A DNA stretch of 39,523 bases, taken from Pseudomonadota bacterium. GTDB lineage: Bacteria; Pseudomonadota; Gammaproteobacteria; Magnimaribacterales; D2472. The notes beneath the pieces were generated by a model. That model had not been told where the DNA came from. It did no database searches and saw only the letters and a program-made list of their open reading frames with translations. Position 1 is the first letter of the stretch. Each line of letters starts with the position of its first letter. Where the stretch lies: positions 1 to 39,523 of the forward strand of contig JAOMBK010000007.1 in assembly GCA_028344535.1 (NCBI GenBank), written 5' to 3'. A program made the translations under genes and the position numbers. Positions 17,221-27,847 of this stretch are shown here, piece after piece.

Positions 17221-18296
17221 AAATAAAATATACCAAAAATAACCCTAGAGATATTAAATTAGAGGAAGATTTACCTCCTTATATGACTGAGGGAGTTGCT
17301 AATGATATTGCGGAAATTTTTAATACGCCATTATCTGGAGCATATAACTGGGATTACACCGTTCAGGATAACAGGATTAAAAAACTATATGAGTTAGGCA
17401 AGGAACTAAATTGGAATGTTGAAGTTGATGTGGATTGGTCCAGACCCTTTGAGCCGCTGACTGAACCGACCCCAATCTTTTGGGATGATTACGCTCCATA
17501 TCAAAAATTTTCTGATGATAAAAAAGTAGAATTTTTAAATCATCGAATTGCTTGGAGTCAGAGTCAATTTCTTCATGGGGAGCAAGGAGCTTTGTTGGTG
17601 GCTTCTCAACTCACATCTTGTGCTCCAACCTACAATGCAAAACTCTATGCAGCATCACAAACATTTGATGAAGCTAGGCATGTGGAAGCTTTTAATAAGT
17701 ATATTCAAACAAGAACAAAGCTCATGTATCCAATTGGTAATGCTTTGAAGTCAATTCTAGATAAAATTCTTACTGATCCCAGATGGGATCTGAAGTTTAT
17801 TGGCATGCAAATTATTATTGAAGGATTAGCCTTGGCTGCATTTCAAACCTCAAGAGAGCTTACAAAGGATCCAGTTTTACGAGACATGCTTGGCTTGATC
17901 ATTCGAGATGAGGCTAGGCACGTTACCTTTGGAATAAATTATTTAGAAGAGTTTGTTGAAACCTTATCAGAAGATGAAAAAGAAGACCGCGCTCAATTTG
18001 CCTATGAAGCATGCTGGCTTAGCAGAGAGCGGCTTGTTTCAATGGATGTATTTGAGCATTTTGGCTGGAATGCCGAGGATGCAAGACAATTTCAACTAAG
18101 TTCTGATATTACTAAGCATTTCCAAAAACTGCTTTTTCAAAGAGTCATGCCAAACCTTAGAAGAATTGGATTATTAAGAGATTCTGTTAAAGGTAAATTT
18201 GAAGATCTGGGTATTTTAGAATACGCTGAAGCCAAAAGTGACGCTGAGATTGATTGGGCTGATCTATCAAGACCTTTATTTGAAGAATCTGCTTAA
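17217..18296 (+). CDS. diiron ferritin-like / R2-like oxidase, substrate unknown
   Basis: This 359-residue protein has a complete carboxylate-bridged diiron ligand pattern: E122 in HGEQGAL, E152 and H155 in FDEARH, E202 in IIIEGLA, and E232 and H235 in RDEARH. The E, ExxH, E, ExxH spacing with long helices is that of the ribonucleotide-reductase R2-like ferritin superfamily, which includes AurF-type N-oxygenases and related oxidases. No radical-tyrosine or reductase partner is visible here, so it is not called NrdB. It overlaps alr by 4 bp and probably shares its transcript, but the link with alanine racemization is unclear. The substrate cannot be predicted from sequence. Confidence 0.75.
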   Translation: MKIKYTKNNPRDIKLEEDLPPYMTEGVANDIAEIFNTPLSGAYNWDYTVQDNRIKKLYELGKELNWNVEVDVDWSRPFEPLTEPTPIFWDDYAPYQKFSDDKKVEFLNHRIAWSQSQFLHGEQGALLVASQLTSCAPTYNAKLYAASQTFDEARHVEAFNKYIQTRTKLMYPIGNALKSILDKILTDPRWDLKFIGMQIIIEGLALAAFQTSRELTKDPVLRDMLGLIIRDEARHVTFGINYLEEFVETLSEDEKEDRAQFAYEACWLSRERLVSMDVFEHFGWNAEDARQFQLSSDITKHFQKLLFQRVMPNLRRIGLLRDSVKGKFEDLGILEYAEAKSDAEIDWADLSRPLFEESA

Positions 18297-18350
18297 CTTA
18301 GTTTTTATTAGGGCTAGAATCTGATATTCTGTATTCCCATCATAACTTAA

Positions 18351-20820
<2,470 letters not shown>

Positions 20821-20821
<1 letters not shown>

Positions 20822-22110
20822 TGTCAATCATTAACTCTATCCAGGCAATTCAAATCATAGATTCTCGAGGAACTCCAACAGTTTCTTGCAAGGTAACTTT
20901 AGATAATGGTATTTATGCAACTTCAATGGTTCCTAGTGGAGCGTCTACAGGGTCTAGAGAGGCTTTAGAGCTAAGAGATGGTGCTTCAACTTACAAGGGC
21001 AAAGGAGTCACTAAAGCCGTAGCAAATATTCATGAAATCATAGCTCCTGCATTAGTTGGTATGGATGTAACTAATCAGCAAGAAATTGATGAAACAATGC
21101 TTGCTTTAGATGGAACTTCATCTAAATCAAAACTCGGTGCTAATGCGATTTTAGGTGTCTCATTGGCAGTCTTGGATGCTGGGTCAAAAACATTGGAGTT
21201 ACCTTTGTATGAACACATAAATCAAGTCTTTGCTAATATAAATGGTGAAAAACCAAGGATGCAAATGCCGACTCCAATGTTAAATATTATCAATGGCGGT
21301 GAGCATGCTGATAATAATATTGATATTCAGGAGTTTATGATCATGCCTATTGGAGCTAATAATTTCTCTCAGGCTATGCAATGGGCTACAGAAATATACT
21401 CTGATCTAAAGAATATTTTGAATGCAAAAGGTTTAAGCACTAGTGTTGGAGATGAAGGAGGGTTTGCTCCGAACCTTCAGTCCAATCAAGAGGCGATTGA
21501 GCTTATTATTCAAGCTATTAGAAATAATAACCTTACCGAGGGTAAGGATGTTGGAATAGCTTTAGATTGTGCTGCTTCAGAGTTTTATAACAACGGTATT
21601 TATAATCTTCAAGGAGAATCTATCAAGTTGAACTCCAGTGAATTTACCAACTATCTATCCGAGTTGACTCGTCAATACCCTATATTTTCTATAGAAGATG
21701 GGATGGATGAGAGTGATTTTGAGGGATGGAAAAACCTCAACAAAGCTTTAGGAGATAGTTGTCAATTAGTTGGAGATGACCTGTTTGTAACCAATGTAGC
21801 TGAGCTTCAAAGAGGAATTGATGATTCTCTAGCAAACTCCATCCTCATTAAATTTAATCAAATCGGAACTATTACAGAAACTATGAAAACTATCCACCTG
21901 GGTAATCAGCATGGATTTAAATCGATTATTTCTCACAGATCAGGTGAAACAGAAGATAGTACAATTGCAGATCTTTGTGTGGGCTTGGGTACAGGTCAAA
22001 TTAAAACAGGCGCACCTTGCAGATCTGACAGGGTGGCAAAATATAATAGATTGCTTTGGATTGAGGCTGAGCAATCTGATCTACCTTTTGCCAAAAATGT
22101 TATTGGTTAA
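20821..22110 (+). CDS. eno: enolase
   Basis: Enolase (429 aa) converts 2-phosphoglycerate to phosphoenolpyruvate in glycolysis and gluconeogenesis. Recognisable segments are QIIDSRGTPTVSCKV, the mobile loop VPSGASTGSREALELRD, MPTPMLNIINGGEHADNN, VGDEGGFAPNL, SIEDGMDE, QLVGDDLFVTN, IKFNQIGTITET and ISHRSGETED. Metal and catalytic residues in these motifs are all present. The ATG shares a base with the kdsA stop, and the 3' end overlaps ftsB by 14 bp. Confidence 0.98.
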
Positions 22111-22399
22111 ATTTTTAAATTTACTAGTTTTTTCTTTGATAATCGTAGCTTTATATAATCTTTTTTTTGGCATTGATAGTAAAAGAAATTTTTTAGCTCT
22201 TCAAAAAGAAAATCAAGAGCTGCTATTAAAAAATAAAGCTCTCGCAAAAGAAAATAATTTGCTGGAGTCAGGCATTCAAAGCAAACAAAAAAATGATGCT
22301 CATGCAGAAAAGTTTGCAAGGGAAGAGTTAAATTTAATCTATCAAGACGAGCAATTTCTTAAATTCGAAGAGAACAAGCCTAATGAACCACAGCAATAA
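22097..22399 (+). CDS. ftsB: cell division protein FtsB
   Basis: FtsB (100 aa) is a small bitopic protein that pairs with FtsL through a periplasmic coiled coil and binds FtsQ. An N-terminal transmembrane helix (about residues 5-22) is followed by a Leu/Lys/Glu-rich coiled coil (residues 30-60) and an acidic tail. The open frame extends back into eno, but the ATG at 22097 puts the hydrophobic segment at the N-terminus and is the sensible start. Position between eno and ispD is conserved in gammaproteobacteria. It overlaps eno by 14 bp and ispDF by 17 bp. Confidence 0.88.
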   Translation: MLLVKFLNLLVFSLIIVALYNLFFGIDSKRNFLALQKENQELLLKNKALAKENNLLESGIQSKQKNDAHAEKFAREELNLIYQDEQFLKFEENKPNEPQQ

Positions 22400-23534
22400 A
22401 ATTGCAGTTATTATTCCGGCTGCAGGCGCTAGCAGTCGTTTCGGTGGTTTAATTCCTAAGCAATTTTCAAGGCTGGGAGATGAAACAGTTCTCGAAAAAT
22501 CTGTTAATTTATTTTTAGGAATATCAAGTGTTAATCAGGTTGTAATTGCCATAAATCAAAATGAGGATTTGATCAAATCTCAATCTTTCTATCAAGATCC
22601 AAGAATTAAAATTGTTGCAGGAGGGAGCACAAGAAGTGAGTCAGTTTTTAATGCCATGGCAGAGGTTGATGAAAGTGTAGAGATCGTGGCAATTCATGAT
22701 GCTGCAAGACCTTGGTTAAAAAAAATTCATTTTAAAGATTTATTGTCTCATCTAGCTAATGATCAATCTATTGAGGGAGTATTTCCTGTAATATTAGCAA
22801 CTGATTCACTGCGAATGAAACAGGGTGTCGATTTTATTCCTGTTGAACGAGAAAATTTTTTTCATGTTCAAACACCTCAAATTTTTTATCATGATTCTCT
22901 TAAATTAGCGCTTGATAAGTTACAGCAGAAAGGACTGCATATGAGTGATGAGTCTCAAGCTATGGAACATGCTGGATTTAAGGTTTTAGCAGTGCCTGGA
23001 GAAAGGTCAAATATTAAAATTACATATTTTGAGGATTTAATTCATCATATTGGAACAGATCTTCGAATTGGAAGAGGGGTAGATTTTCACCAATTTCAAC
23101 CAGGGGATGGTTTAACCCTTGGTAATGTTTTTATCGACTGCAAACTTTCTATCGTTGCTCATTCAGATGGAGACATCATATTGCATGCTATATCTGATGC
23201 ACTGCTTGGTGCAGCAGGTTTAAGAGATATTGGTTACTACTTTCCTGATACTGATCCAGAAAATAAAAACTTGAGCAGTTTAAAAATTGTTGAAAAGGCA
23301 TTAGATTTATTAAAAGGAAGCGGCTTGCAGCCAAGGAATATCGATTTTGTTGTTGTATGCGAGCAACCAAAAATTGCTCCTTACGTTGATGATTTAAAAA
23401 AGTCTCTTTCATCAATTTTAAATATTGAAGAAAGCTTCATTGGAGCAAAGGCAACCACTACAGAAAAGATGGGCGTGATTGGTAATGGCAATGGAATCGC
23501 AGTCTTCGCTATAGCTTCCTTAAGGAGTCTTTGA
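22383..23534 (+). CDS. ispDF: bifunctional IspD-IspF (MEP pathway)
   Basis: This 383-residue protein joins two enzymes of the non-mevalonate isoprenoid route. Residues 1 to about 220 are the IspD cytidylyltransferase (PAAGASSRF, PKQF, IHDAARPW). From about 227 comes the IspF cyclodiphosphate synthase, with metal ligands D234 and H236 in RIGRGVDFHQF, H260 in AHSDGD, and the C-terminal ATTTEKMG motif. Most gammaproteobacteria encode the two separately; fusions are familiar in alpha- and epsilonproteobacteria. There is almost no linker. The product feeds undecaprenyl phosphate for the wall genes at the left of the window. A 17-bp overlap with ftsB couples it upstream. Confidence 0.95.
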   Translation: MNHSNKIAVIIPAAGASSRFGGLIPKQFSRLGDETVLEKSVNLFLGISSVNQVVIAINQNEDLIKSQSFYQDPRIKIVAGGSTRSESVFNAMAEVDESVEIVAIHDAARPWLKKIHFKDLLSHLANDQSIEGVFPVILATDSLRMKQGVDFIPVERENFFHVQTPQIFYHDSLKLALDKLQQKGLHMSDESQAMEHAGFKVLAVPGERSNIKITYFEDLIHHIGTDLRIGRGVDFHQFQPGDGLTLGNVFIDCKLSIVAHSDGDIILHAISDALLGAAGLRDIGYYFPDTDPENKNLSSLKIVEKALDLLKGSGLQPRNIDFVVVCEQPKIAPYVDDLKKSLSSILNIEESFIGAKATTTEKMGVIGNGNGIAVFAIASLRSL

Positions 23535-24283
23535 TGAATATTCTATTAACCAATGATGATGGCTATAAGGCTTCGGGCATAAATCAATTATTTAAAACGT
23601 TATGCACTGAGCACAAGGTGTTTTTAATTGCTCCTGGAGAAAATTGCAGTGGAATGAGCGCAGCAATCAGCTTACGCAAAGAAATAAAAGTTGAAGAAAT
23701 TTCAGGTAATATTTTTTCAGTTTCAGGCACACCTGCAGATTGCTCATATCTTGGTTTATTGTCAGTAATTCCTGAGCCAATTGATATGATCGTTTCTGGA
23801 ATTAATTTAGGAGCTAATTTAGGAGAAGACATTTTTTATTCCGGAACTGTAGGCGCAGCAATTGCGGGTCGAAGACTGAATTACGTTCCTGTTGCATTTT
23901 CTGTAGCAGCCTATAACCCAAAAAATTTAACATATATTGCAGAACAATCGCTGATAATTACCAATCAAGTTTCTAAGCTCCCATCTGATCAAAACTTGCT
24001 TGTGAATGTGAACTTTCCTGATTTGCCATCCTCAAAAATTAAAGGAGTTCGAATCACCTCACTTGGTAAAAGAGGGGTGCCAGATACTCCAGATCTTATT
24101 CGGCGTGAAGATTCTGCTAAGTTTTATAGTTTTGGACCTTCCGGCGCGCTATTGCCTGATCAAGTGGGAACAGATATTCAGGCAATTGAGCAAAGTTATA
24201 TTTCTATCTCAATACTTGATTATAATTTAGGCGCTAATGAGGTGCGCTGGGATCTTTACAGAGAGGTTTTTAATTGTGAGTAG
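23534..24283 (+). CDS. surE: 5'/3'-nucleotidase SurE
   Basis: SurE (249 aa) is a metal-dependent nucleoside monophosphatase. The N-terminus MNILLTNDDGYKASG carries the metal aspartates D8 and D9, and SGTPADCSYLGL, VSGINLGANLGEDIFYSGTVGAA follow in order (the second split as VSGINLGANLG and EDIFYSGTVGAA). The ATG at 23534 is chosen over an in-frame TTG three bases earlier because AAGGAG (23522-23527) is then 6 bases away. The stop of ispDF overlaps by one base (TGATG). truD, often found between ispF and surE, is absent. It overlaps pcm by 8 bp. Confidence 0.95.
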   Translation: MNILLTNDDGYKASGINQLFKTLCTEHKVFLIAPGENCSGMSAAISLRKEIKVEEISGNIFSVSGTPADCSYLGLLSVIPEPIDMIVSGINLGANLGEDIFYSGTVGAAIAGRRLNYVPVAFSVAAYNPKNLTYIAEQSLIITNQVSKLPSDQNLLVNVNFPDLPSSKIKGVRITSLGKRGVPDTPDLIRREDSAKFYSFGPSGALLPDQVGTDIQAIEQSYISISILDYNLGANEVRWDLYREVFNCE

Positions 24284-24953
24284 CTCTGGTTTTACATTTA
24301 CGAGGGTTAAGGATCAAATGATTCAGCAGTTACTTGATATGGGAATAAAAGACTTTCGTGTTCTTGATGCTTTAAGCCAGGTCCCTAGACATATTTTTTT
24401 AGATCAAGCGCTGTGGAGTAGAGCATATGAAAATAGAGCATTAACTATAGGATATAAGCAAACAATTTCCCAGCCCTACATCGTTGCTCGGATGACAGAG
24501 CATTTGCTTTCTCACACATCAAAAAGAGGAAAAGTTCTCAATCATGTTCTTGAAATAGGATCAGGTTGCGGTTACCAATCAGCCGTATTATCTTACTTTG
24601 CAAATGATGTCTGTGCAGTTGAAAGAATCAAACCTCTGGTTGCAAAATCGCGAGAAAATTTAAGCGAGTTAAAAATTAGAAATATCATCGTTAAACATGC
24701 AGATGGGTTTAATGGTTGGGAGGAAGACATAAAATTTGATGGAATAATTTGTGCAGCAGCTCCGAGACAATATCCAGAAGAGTTGCTTGATCTGTTGGAG
24801 GTTGGAGGGAAGCTTGTCATCCCTGTCGGCCTTGAGGGAAAACAAAAACTTTATGTTATAACAAAAAAGAGTGAGACTGAAAATGAGGAAATAATCCACG
24901 AAGAGGTCGCATTTGTACCAATGCTGCCAGGCGTTTCCAATGGAGAATTTTAA
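24276..24953 (+). CDS. pcm: protein-L-isoaspartate O-methyltransferase
   Basis: Pcm (226 aa from GTG 24276) repairs isoaspartyl residues using SAM. Motifs are QTISQPYIVARMTE, the SAM loop VLEIGSGCGYQSAVLS, the VCAVERIKPL segment and GGKLVIPVG. The GTG is preferred because GAGAGG (24261-24266) lies 9 bases upstream; an open frame reaches back to an ATG at 24237 inside surE, and an internal ATG at 24318 would remove little of the fold. SurE-Pcm pairing is the usual order, followed by nlpD. Confidence 0.94.
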   Translation: MSSSGFTFTRVKDQMIQQLLDMGIKDFRVLDALSQVPRHIFLDQALWSRAYENRALTIGYKQTISQPYIVARMTEHLLSHTSKRGKVLNHVLEIGSGCGYQSAVLSYFANDVCAVERIKPLVAKSRENLSELKIRNIIVKHADGFNGWEEDIKFDGIICAAAPRQYPEELLDLLEVGGKLVIPVGLEGKQKLYVITKKSETENEEIIHEEVAFVPMLPGVSNGEF

Positions 24954-24955
24954 GG

Positions 24956-26326
24956 ATGAATAATCAAATCAAATATTCTTTAGCTGGATTTTGCATGGGA
25001 GTTGCAGAGCTGATCCCAGGCATTTCCGGGTCTACTGTTGCTGTAATTTTTAAGATTTATCCAAACTTAATGACAATATTAAGCCAGTTAAGATTAAAAA
25101 ATTTAACCTTAAGCTTCCAATCTCTGTCAAAAACATTTCAATTTAATGTTTCTCTACCTTTAATATTTTCCATGATGATTGCTGTCATTTTGTGCTCTAG
25201 AGGAATTAACTACCTATTGACTAATTATGAGGAAATATTCCTCTCATCATTGGGTTTACTAATGATCGCATTATCTATTTACATTATTAATTATTTTAAA
25301 GATCTTGCTGAGGATAAGAAACTAATAATATTTTTATCTTTAGGAATTATTATCGGATTTGCGTTGCAAGAATTAAATATTAGCTCAGAAAATACATCTA
25401 TTTTTTATTTATTTTTAAGTGGAATAGTGGCTTTTTCATTTTTTTTAATACCCGGTATTTCTGGAAGTGCTATGTTGGTAGTTTTGGGAGTTTATGGCCC
25501 AATTATTCAGGCAGTTTCAGCCTTTGATTTTGTTTTATTGTCACCGTTTGCGTTAGGCTGCCTAATTTCACTTTTACTTTTACCTAAAGTAGTTTTATCA
25601 ATATATTCTTCTCATGAGCTAAAATTAATGCATATTTTTTCCGGCCTAATACTTTCATCAGGTATTTTTTTTACTATGATTCGATTTGATAAAAAAATAC
25701 TGCTTGTTTTAATTTTAATAATTTCAGGCTGCTCCAGCTTGGATTCTTTAAAGCAATCCTATAAAAATTTATTATCTTCTGCGGAAGAATCTTATATTGT
25801 TCAGCCAGGCGATTCTATCTGGTCTATTGCAATAAATTTTAATTTAGATTCAGAGCAATTAATTAAAAATAATAACTTGAAAGAGCCTTATATTATTTAT
25901 CCAAATCAGGAGCTCTTTCTCTATGGCACAATTTTTGAAAGTAATCCGAAAGATCAATTTAAACCTATTAAATGGCATCACCCATTGGGAGAGAAATCAA
26001 ACATAGCTTTAAAAGATGATTCTTGGTTAATTTTTAAAGAACCTAAGGGCTTGCCTATTCACTCCATAAATCTTGGAAAGGTAGTCGTTTCTGGCCCTGA
26101 TATCCCAGGTTATGGAAATTTGGTAATGATTTCTCATCCTGATGGTTACTTAAGCCTATACGCTCATTGCGATAAAATATTTGTTGAGAAGGGAGATGAG
26201 GTCATAAAGGGAGCGATGATAGCTCAACTTGGAAATTCAGAAGCAGCTTATCCAATGTTGCGATTCCAGCTAAGAAAAAATGGACAACCTCTTAGAGCTG
26301 AAACTGTAAACACACTTTTTAATTAA
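24956..26326 (+). CDS. DUF368 permease fused to NlpD-like LysM/M23 protein
   Basis: This single 456-residue frame has two parts. Residues 1 to about 240 are a polytopic DUF368 domain with its paired signatures PGISGST (P21-T27) and PGISGSA (P166-A172); family members of the PopT type recycle undecaprenyl phosphate across the inner membrane. Residues 282-324 form a LysM domain (YIVQPGDSIWSIA) and about 350-456 an M23-like domain. The M23 HxH is replaced by RFQ (MLRFQLRKNG), so it is probably a non-catalytic amidase activator like NlpD. The join (M241-C259) looks like a complete lipoprotein signal peptide. The position after surE-pcm is the usual nlpD site; rpoS does not follow. One fused product, or two by internal initiation, are both possible. 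Confidence 0.88.
   Translation: MNNQIKYSLAGFCMGVAELIPGISGSTVAVIFKIYPNLMTILSQLRLKNLTLSFQSLSKTFQFNVSLPLIFSMMIAVILCSRGINYLLTNYEEIFLSSLGLLMIALSIYIINYFKDLAEDKKLIIFLSLGIIIGFALQELNISSENTSIFYLFLSGIVAFSFFLIPGISGSAMLVVLGVYGPIIQAVSAFDFVLLSPFALGCLISLLLLPKVVLSIYSSHELKLMHIFSGLILSSGIFFTMIRFDKKILLVLILIISGCSSLDSLKQSYKNLLSSAEESYIVQPGDSIWSIAINFNLDSEQLIKNNNLKEPYIIYPNQELFLYGTIFESNPKDQFKPIKWHHPLGEKSNIALKDDSWLIFKEPKGLPIHSINLGKVVVSGPDIPGYGNLVMISHPDGYLSLYAHCDKIFVEKGDEVIKGAMIAQLGNSEAAYPMLRFQLRKNGQPLRAETVNTLFN
25676..25732 (+). other. embedded lipoprotein signal peptide / possible internal start
   Basis: In-frame ATG 25676 (M241) opens MIRFDKK, a ten-residue hydrophobic run and the lipobox ISGC with C259, a textbook type II signal peptide of 18 residues. 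A weak AGG lies about 13 bases upstream (25660-25662). The same segment can serve as the last transmembrane helix of the DUF368 part, with the KK inside and the LysM/M23 part outside. Separate translation from here would give a 216-residue NlpD-like lipoprotein. Confidence 0.6.
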
Positions 26327-26337
26327 TTAAATATAAA

Positions 26338-26661
26338 TTATCGTTCAAGAAGATGTTTTTTTTCTTTGATTTGCGAAAACTCTTTAGCCTCAGGTAACTC
26401 GTCTTTTTCCTCTGTTATATTTGGCCAAACTTCACTTAATTCGGCATTAATTTCGATAAACTCTATCTGATCAGATGGAAGCTCATCTTCGGAGAAAATT
26501 GCGTCTACTGGGCATTCAGGTTCACACAAAGCACAATCAATACATTCTTCTGGATGAATTACTAGAAAATTGGGGCCTTCATAAAAACAATCAACGGGAC
26601 AGACCTCTACACAGTCCGTGTGCTTACATTTTATACATGATTCAGTAACTATGAATGCCAT
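26338..26661 (-). CDS. fdxA: seven-iron ferredoxin (3Fe-4S/4Fe-4S), FdxA type
   Basis: This 107-residue protein closely resembles Azotobacter ferredoxin I as remembered: it starts [20 protein letters not shown] and continues [20 protein letters not shown]. Cysteines C9, C17 and C50 fit the 3Fe-4S set and C21, C40, C43 and C46 the 4Fe-4S set; C12 and C25 are also present. It is a soluble low-potential electron carrier. It is convergent with the fusion gene (11 bp between stops) and divergent from recA. In Pseudomonas-type genomes fdxA sits near rpoS, mutS and recA, which matches this neighbourhood. Confidence 0.94.
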   Translation of the reverse strand: MAFIVTESCIKCKHTDCVEVCPVDCFYEGPNFLVIHPEECIDCALCEPECPVDAIFSEDELPSDQIEFIEINAELSEVWPNITEEKDELPEAKEFSQIKEKKHLLER

Positions 26662-26681
26662 TGCTTATGGTGAAAAGTTAG

Positions 26682-26699
26682 GTTAAAAAAGATTTTAAC
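26682..26699. repeat. 7-bp inverted repeat between fdxA and recA
   Basis: GTTAAAA (26682-26688) and TTTTAAC (26693-26699) are exact reverse complements around AAGA. The site is about 20 bp upstream of fdxA on its promoter side, so it could be an operator. It is AT-only apart from its ends and may be chance. Confidence 0.35.
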
Positions 26700-26758
26700 A
26701 ATGAGTTATGAACAAGTCAGCATGAATTTGATAATATTTAATTTACTTTTACCGAATT

Positions 26759-26764
26759 TATAAT
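26759..26764 (+). promoter_or_regulatory. recA promoter -10
   Basis: A perfect TATAAT lies 39 bases before the recA ATG, with the SOS box starting two bases downstream. The best -35 at allowed spacing is weak (TTTAAT at 26737-26742, 16-bp spacer). Start point is expected near 26771, inside the SOS box. Confidence 0.6.
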
Positions 26765-26765
26765 A

Positions 26766-26785
26766 TACTGTACAAATATACAGTA
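26766..26785. promoter_or_regulatory. LexA-binding SOS box of recA
   Basis: The 20-mer TACTGTACAAATATACAGTA contains CTGT-N8-ACAG at 26768-26783 with the flanking TA/TA of the E. coli consensus. It overlies the expected start point, so LexA would block transcription of recA until DNA damage. lexA itself is not in the window. Confidence 0.92.
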
Positions 26786-26797
26786 AAGGAGTTAATT

Positions 26798-27805
26798 ATG
26801 TCAGATAAAGATAAAAACTTAAACGAGACTTTATCTCAAATTGAAAAGCAGTTTGGTAAAGGAACCGTCATGAAAATGGGAGATAGAGAAATTGTGGATA
26901 TGCCATCAGTTTCTACTGGTTCATTAGGTCTTGATATAGCGTTAGGTATTGGCGGTCTCCCAAAGGGAAGGGTTGTAGAAATCTTTGGACCTGAATCATC
27001 TGGAAAAACAACATTAACCCTTCAAGCTATTGCTGAATGTCAAAAAGCTGGTGGTACTGCTGCATTTATAGATGCTGAGCACGCACTTGATCCGAATTAT
27101 GCTGAAAAATTAGGTGTAAACGTAGATGAACTTTTACTTTCTCAGCCTGATACAGGAGAACAAGCATTGGAAGTTACGGATATGCTTGTAAAATCTGGAA
27201 GCGTAGATTTGATTGTCGTAGACTCTGTTGCTGCTCTAACACCGAGAGCTGAGATTGAAGGTGATATGGGTGATCATCATATGGGCCTTCAGGCTCGCTT
27301 GATGTCACAAGCTCTAAGAAAAATTACAGGAAACATACAGCGCTCTAATGCAATGGTTATATTTATTAATCAAATCAGAATGAAGATTGGAGTTATGTTT
27401 GGAAATCCTGAGACGACTACTGGGGGTAATGCCTTAAAATTTTACTCATCAGTTCGATTAGACATTAGACGTATAGGTGCTGTTAAAGAAGGTGAGGAGG
27501 TTGTTGGTAATGAAACAAGGGTCAAAGTTGTTAAGAATAAAGTTTCACCTCCCTTCAAGCAGGCAGAGTTTCAAATCATGTATGGAGAGGGAATTAATAC
27601 AGAAGGTGAGATTCTAGAGCTAGGGCAAAAGCTTGAGTTGATTGAAAAATCTGGATCTTGGTATAGCCATAATGGCGAAAAAATTGGACAAGGCAAAGTA
27701 AATGCAAGTAAATTTTTAAAAGAAAATACTAAGATTAGGGATAGCCTAGTAAAGGAAATTAGAAAAGCTTATATCCCATCAGTGAACAAAACAGCTAAGA
27801 AATAA
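26798..27805 (+). CDS. recA: recombinase RecA
   Basis: RecA (335 aa) forms filaments on single-stranded DNA, performs strand exchange and triggers LexA self-cleavage. Walker A is GPESSGKTT (G64-T72, K70); other motifs are [26 protein letters not shown], the DNA-binding loop region [18 protein letters not shown] and [20 protein letters not shown]. The acidic C-terminal tail seen in enterobacteria is missing, so the protein ends soon after the core. A strong ribosome site (AAGGAG, 26786-26791) precedes the ATG by 6 bases. recX does not follow; the next gene is a thiolase. Confidence 0.98.
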   Translation: MSDKDKNLNETLSQIEKQFGKGTVMKMGDREIVDMPSVSTGSLGLDIALGIGGLPKGRVVEIFGPESSGKTTLTLQAIAECQKAGGTAAFIDAEHALDPNYAEKLGVNVDELLLSQPDTGEQALEVTDMLVKSGSVDLIVVDSVAALTPRAEIEGDMGDHHMGLQARLMSQALRKITGNIQRSNAMVIFINQIRMKIGVMFGNPETTTGGNALKFYSSVRLDIRRIGAVKEGEEVVGNETRVKVVKNKVSPPFKQAEFQIMYGEGINTEGEILELGQKLELIEKSGSWYSHNGEKIGQGKVNASKFLKENTKIRDSLVKEIRKAYIPSVNKTAKK

Positions 27806-27817
27806 TTATCCTTAAAC

Positions 27818-27847
27818 TTGTTATGACGCATGGAAATTGATTAAGAT
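27818..27847 (+). promoter_or_regulatory. sigma70-type promoter candidate for the thiolase gene
   Basis: TTGTTA (27818-27823) and TAAGAT (27842-27847) are spaced 18 bp apart. The start point would be near 27854, leaving a leader of about 16 bases that still contains AGGAG (27859-27863). It separates the thiolase from recA transcription. Confidence 0.5.

Noticed and set aside
18316..18330. AGAAT/ATTCT inverted repeat upstream of pyrG as an attenuator
   Set aside because: The stem is only 5 bp and AT-rich, with no G-run initial transcript or terminator pair visible.
21911..22096. N-terminal extension of ftsB back into eno
   Set aside because: The extension is eno read in another frame; the ATG at 22097 gives the standard FtsB size and topology.
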